This document shows positions 61,729-64,000 of a stretch of DNA of 64,000 nucleotides, one piece after another. Each line of letters starts with the position of its first letter. Position 1 is the first letter of the stretch. Under the pieces are notes generated by a model. It did no database searches. It worked only from the letters and a program-made list of their open reading frames with translations, and had not been told where the DNA came from. Made by a program: the position numbers and the translations under genes. This stretch comes from an uncultured Pelagibacteraceae bacterium (GTDB taxonomy: Bacteria > Pseudomonadota > Alphaproteobacteria > Pelagibacterales > Pelagibacteraceae). Location of the stretch: positions 120,001 to 184,000 of the forward strand of contig CACOGC010000001.1 in the NCBI GenBank assembly GCA_902626645.1. Direction: 5' to 3'.

Positions 61729-62232
61729 ATGAAATCTAATAGAAATATTGTTTTTTTAGGTATGATGGGATCTGGTAAAACATCTATCGGATTTTTAGTT
61801 TCAAAAAAACTAAAATTAGATTTTTATGATGTTGACCATTACATAGAAAATAAGCTTAAAATGAAAATTTCAAATATATTCAAAAACAAAGGTGAAGAAT
61901 TTTTCAGAGAATACGAGGAAAAAATTACTTTAGAACTCATGAAAATTAAAGGAATAGTAGTGTCTCTAGGTGGTGGTGCTTTTTTAAATAAAAAAATAAG
62001 AAACGAGGTTTTAAAGAACCACATGTCTTTTTGGCTGAAAACCAAGGATGATATTTTAGTCCAAAGAATAAGAAAAAGTGCTAAAAGACCATTAGCTTAT
62101 AATGTTTCTAATAGTGATCTACAAGATATGATAAAAAATCGTAATAAATATTATGCCAAAGCGCAAAATAAAATTGATTGTCACAATAAAACTAAAAAAG
62201 AAATTGTAGATAAAATTTTAGATATTATATGA
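61729..62232 (+). CDS. aroK: Shikimate kinase
   Basis: ORF (start trimmed from 61666); FLGMMGSGKTSIG, LGGGAF. Confidence 0.94.
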   Translation: MKSNRNIVFLGMMGSGKTSIGFLVSKKLKLDFYDVDHYIENKLKMKISNIFKNKGEEFFREYEEKITLELMKIKGIVVSLGGGAFLNKKIRNEVLKNHMSFWLKTKDDILVQRIRKSAKRPLAYNVSNSDLQDMIKNRNKYYAKAQNKIDCHNKTKKEIVDKILDII

Positions 62233-63335
62233 AACCAATTAAATTAATAATTAAGACAAATTCTGAAAAATATCCAATATTTATTGGAAAAAATCTTATT
62301 TCAAAAATATCAAGTTTGATGGTCGATAATTCCATTAAATCAAAAAGATGTTTATTGGTAGTTGACAGAAAAGTTCCTAAAAAATTTATTTCTGAAATAA
62401 AAAAAAAACTACGAAATAAAAAAATATTTTTATTCAATTTTAATGCCAACGAAAAAAATAAGAATCAAACTACTATAAATTCAATCTTAGAAATTTTACT
62501 GAATAAAAATTTTTCTAGAGAGGATAGTTTATTAGCAATAGGGGGAGGTATAACTGGAGACGTTGGTGGTTTTGCTGCAAGTTTATTTAAAAGAGGATTA
62601 CATTTTATAAATATTCCCACAACCCTTTTGGCTCAAGTAGACTCGTCGATTGGTGGCAAAACAGGAGTAAATTCTAAGTATGGAAAAAATCTCATTGGTA
62701 GCTTCTATCAACCAAAATTAGTCATAAGTGATATAAATACTTTAAAAACACTTAATAAAAGAGAAATTGTTTGTGGATATGGTGAAATTTTAAAACACTC
62801 TATAATCTCTAGAAAAAAATTCTTTAAATATTTAGATCAGAATTTTGATGATATTACTAAACTTAAATCTCCTTGTATAGAAAAGGCAATATTTGAGAGT
62901 TGTAAAATTAAAAAGGATGTAGTTGAAAAAGATGAAAAGGAGAGCAACTTAAGAAAAAAATTAAATTTTGGTCACACTTTTGGTCATTCATTTGAAGCTT
63001 CATTGGGATATTCTAAAAGATTAAATCATGGTGAAGCTGTTATTTTAGGAATGATGATGGCTTTAAAATTTAGCATTAAGAATAAATTCCTAAATATTAA
63101 TGATTATAAATTGATTTCTGAACATTACAAAAATTCAAAATTACCCTCGGATATTAAAAAATATTTTAAAAGTAAAGATCTTAATAAAATTATTAAATTT
63201 ATGAAAACTGATAAAAAAAACAATTCTAATAAAATTAAGTTGGTATTATTAAAAAAAATGGGCCAAACAATTTTAAATCAAGAATACACAGTAAAAAATT
63301 TAAATGGATTCTTAAAAAATGAATTAATTGATTAA
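62229..63335 (+). CDS. aroB: 3-dehydroquinate synthase
   Basis: ORF; GGGITGDVGGFAAS, PTTLLAQVDSSIGGKTGVN, NFGHTFGHSFE. Confidence 0.97.
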   Translation: MKPIKLIIKTNSEKYPIFIGKNLISKISSLMVDNSIKSKRCLLVVDRKVPKKFISEIKKKLRNKKIFLFNFNANEKNKNQTTINSILEILLNKNFSREDSLLAIGGGITGDVGGFAASLFKRGLHFINIPTTLLAQVDSSIGGKTGVNSKYGKNLIGSFYQPKLVISDINTLKTLNKREIVCGYGEILKHSIISRKKFFKYLDQNFDDITKLKSPCIEKAIFESCKIKKDVVEKDEKESNLRKKLNFGHTFGHSFEASLGYSKRLNHGEAVILGMMMALKFSIKNKFLNINDYKLISEHYKNSKLPSDIKKYFKSKDLNKIIKFMKTDKKNNSNKIKLVLLKKMGQTILNQEYTVKNLNGFLKNELID

Positions 63336-63584
63336 AATTTGAATAGAATGAATATATTTTTTTAATTCTTCATTTAAAATTTTATAAATCTTTTTATCAC
63401 TATCAATTCTTTTCATTTGCTTTAGTTCCTTTGAAACTAAAGAAATTTTAAGATGAAATTTACCTGCCTGGTTTCCAGCGTGATTTTTATGGAGAAAAGA
63501 TTTATCTTCAATTAAAATACTCTCCAAAGCAATTTGATTTTGTAATTTTTTTTTTACGATTGCAATTAAATCATTTATATTCAT
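63324..63584 (-). CDS. BolA family protein
   Basis: ORF; HLKISLVSKELKQMKRIDSDKKIYKIL. Confidence 0.88.
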   Translation of the reverse strand: MNINDLIAIVKKKLQNQIALESILIEDKSFLHKNHAGNQAGKFHLKISLVSKELKQMKRIDSDKKIYKILNEELKKYIHSIQILIN

Positions 63585-63602
63585 AAGTATAATTATATTA
63601 TC

Positions 63603-64000
63603 ATGAAAAATATTTGCGACTGGAATAATTGTAAAGAAATTGGTGAATATAAAGCGCCTGTTGAAAAGGATAATAGTAAAAAATATAGGATGTTATGTTT
63701 AGAACATGTTAAAGAATTTAATAAAAATTGGAATTATTTTTCTGGGATGAATGATGATCAAGTAATTAATTTTTTAAAATCAGATATGATTTGGCATAAA
63801 CCTACTCAAAGTTTTAGTTCGTCTGATAATTTTTTTAAAGTTTTATGGAATAATACTTTAAAAGATGAAATGGATAATGATAAATTTAAAAGTGAATTCA
63901 ATCATATGCGTCAATTTAAATTTGACCATAAAGATATTAAAGCCTTTAGTATATTAGGTGTTTCCGTGGGTTTAAAATGGCAAAAAGTTCAAGAAAAATT
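63603..64000 (+). CDS. J-domain protein, truncated by window end
   Basis: Open frame from ATG to window end: MKNICDWNNCKEIGEYKAPVEKDNSKKYRMLCLEHVKEFNKNWNYFSGM...AFSILGVSVGLKWQKVQEK; divergent from bolA. Confidence 0.82.
   Translation, partial: MKNICDWNNCKEIGEYKAPVEKDNSKKYRMLCLEHVKEFNKNWNYFSGMNDDQVINFLKSDMIWHKPTQSFSSSDNFFKVLWNNTLKDEMDNDKFKSEFNHMRQFKFDHKDIKAFSILGVSVGLKWQKVQEK

Overview
AT-rich, gene-dense window from a streamlined alphaproteobacterium. 16S sequence, gene order and the glycine riboswitch-malate synthase unit suggest a SAR11/Pelagibacter-like genome (inference; no search run). It starts inside a 16S rRNA gene (minus strand) and carries about 60 housekeeping CDSs: murein peptidase, prmC-prfA-ispG-lysC, ubiG, argJ, secA, accA, glcB, recR-ybaB-dnaX with SRP RNA, pheA-kdsB-cycM, argF-argD, gcrA, kdsD-lptC-lptB, aroA-cmk-rpsA-ihfB-pyrF-trpFBA-accD-folC, sbcB/MGME1-like/rmuC, hisG-hisZ-hisS, csp-tRNA-Phe-infA-hisD-murA-dcd, tRNA-Thr, rpmH-rnpA-yidD-yidC, argB, dapD-dapE, HDAC-like and SET proteins, truA-fmt-def, aroK-aroB, bolA and a partial J-domain gene. 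I saw no CRISPR array, transposon or prophage. Most notable: (1) a tRNA-His(GUG) whose CCA end lies 4 nt from the hisS ATG, so its acceptor stem contains the apparent hisS Shine-Dalgarno, with a possible 33-aa ORF ending HAHFHAG upstream; (2) tRNA-His and tRNA-Phe both replace the G18-U55 tertiary pair with A18-G55, while tRNA-Thr keeps G18-T55; (3) a cytidylate kinase whose Walker A Lys is Ala; (4) strongly altered TrpB/TrpA active-site motifs inside a trp cluster; (5) AccA with an extra C-terminal transmembrane helix.
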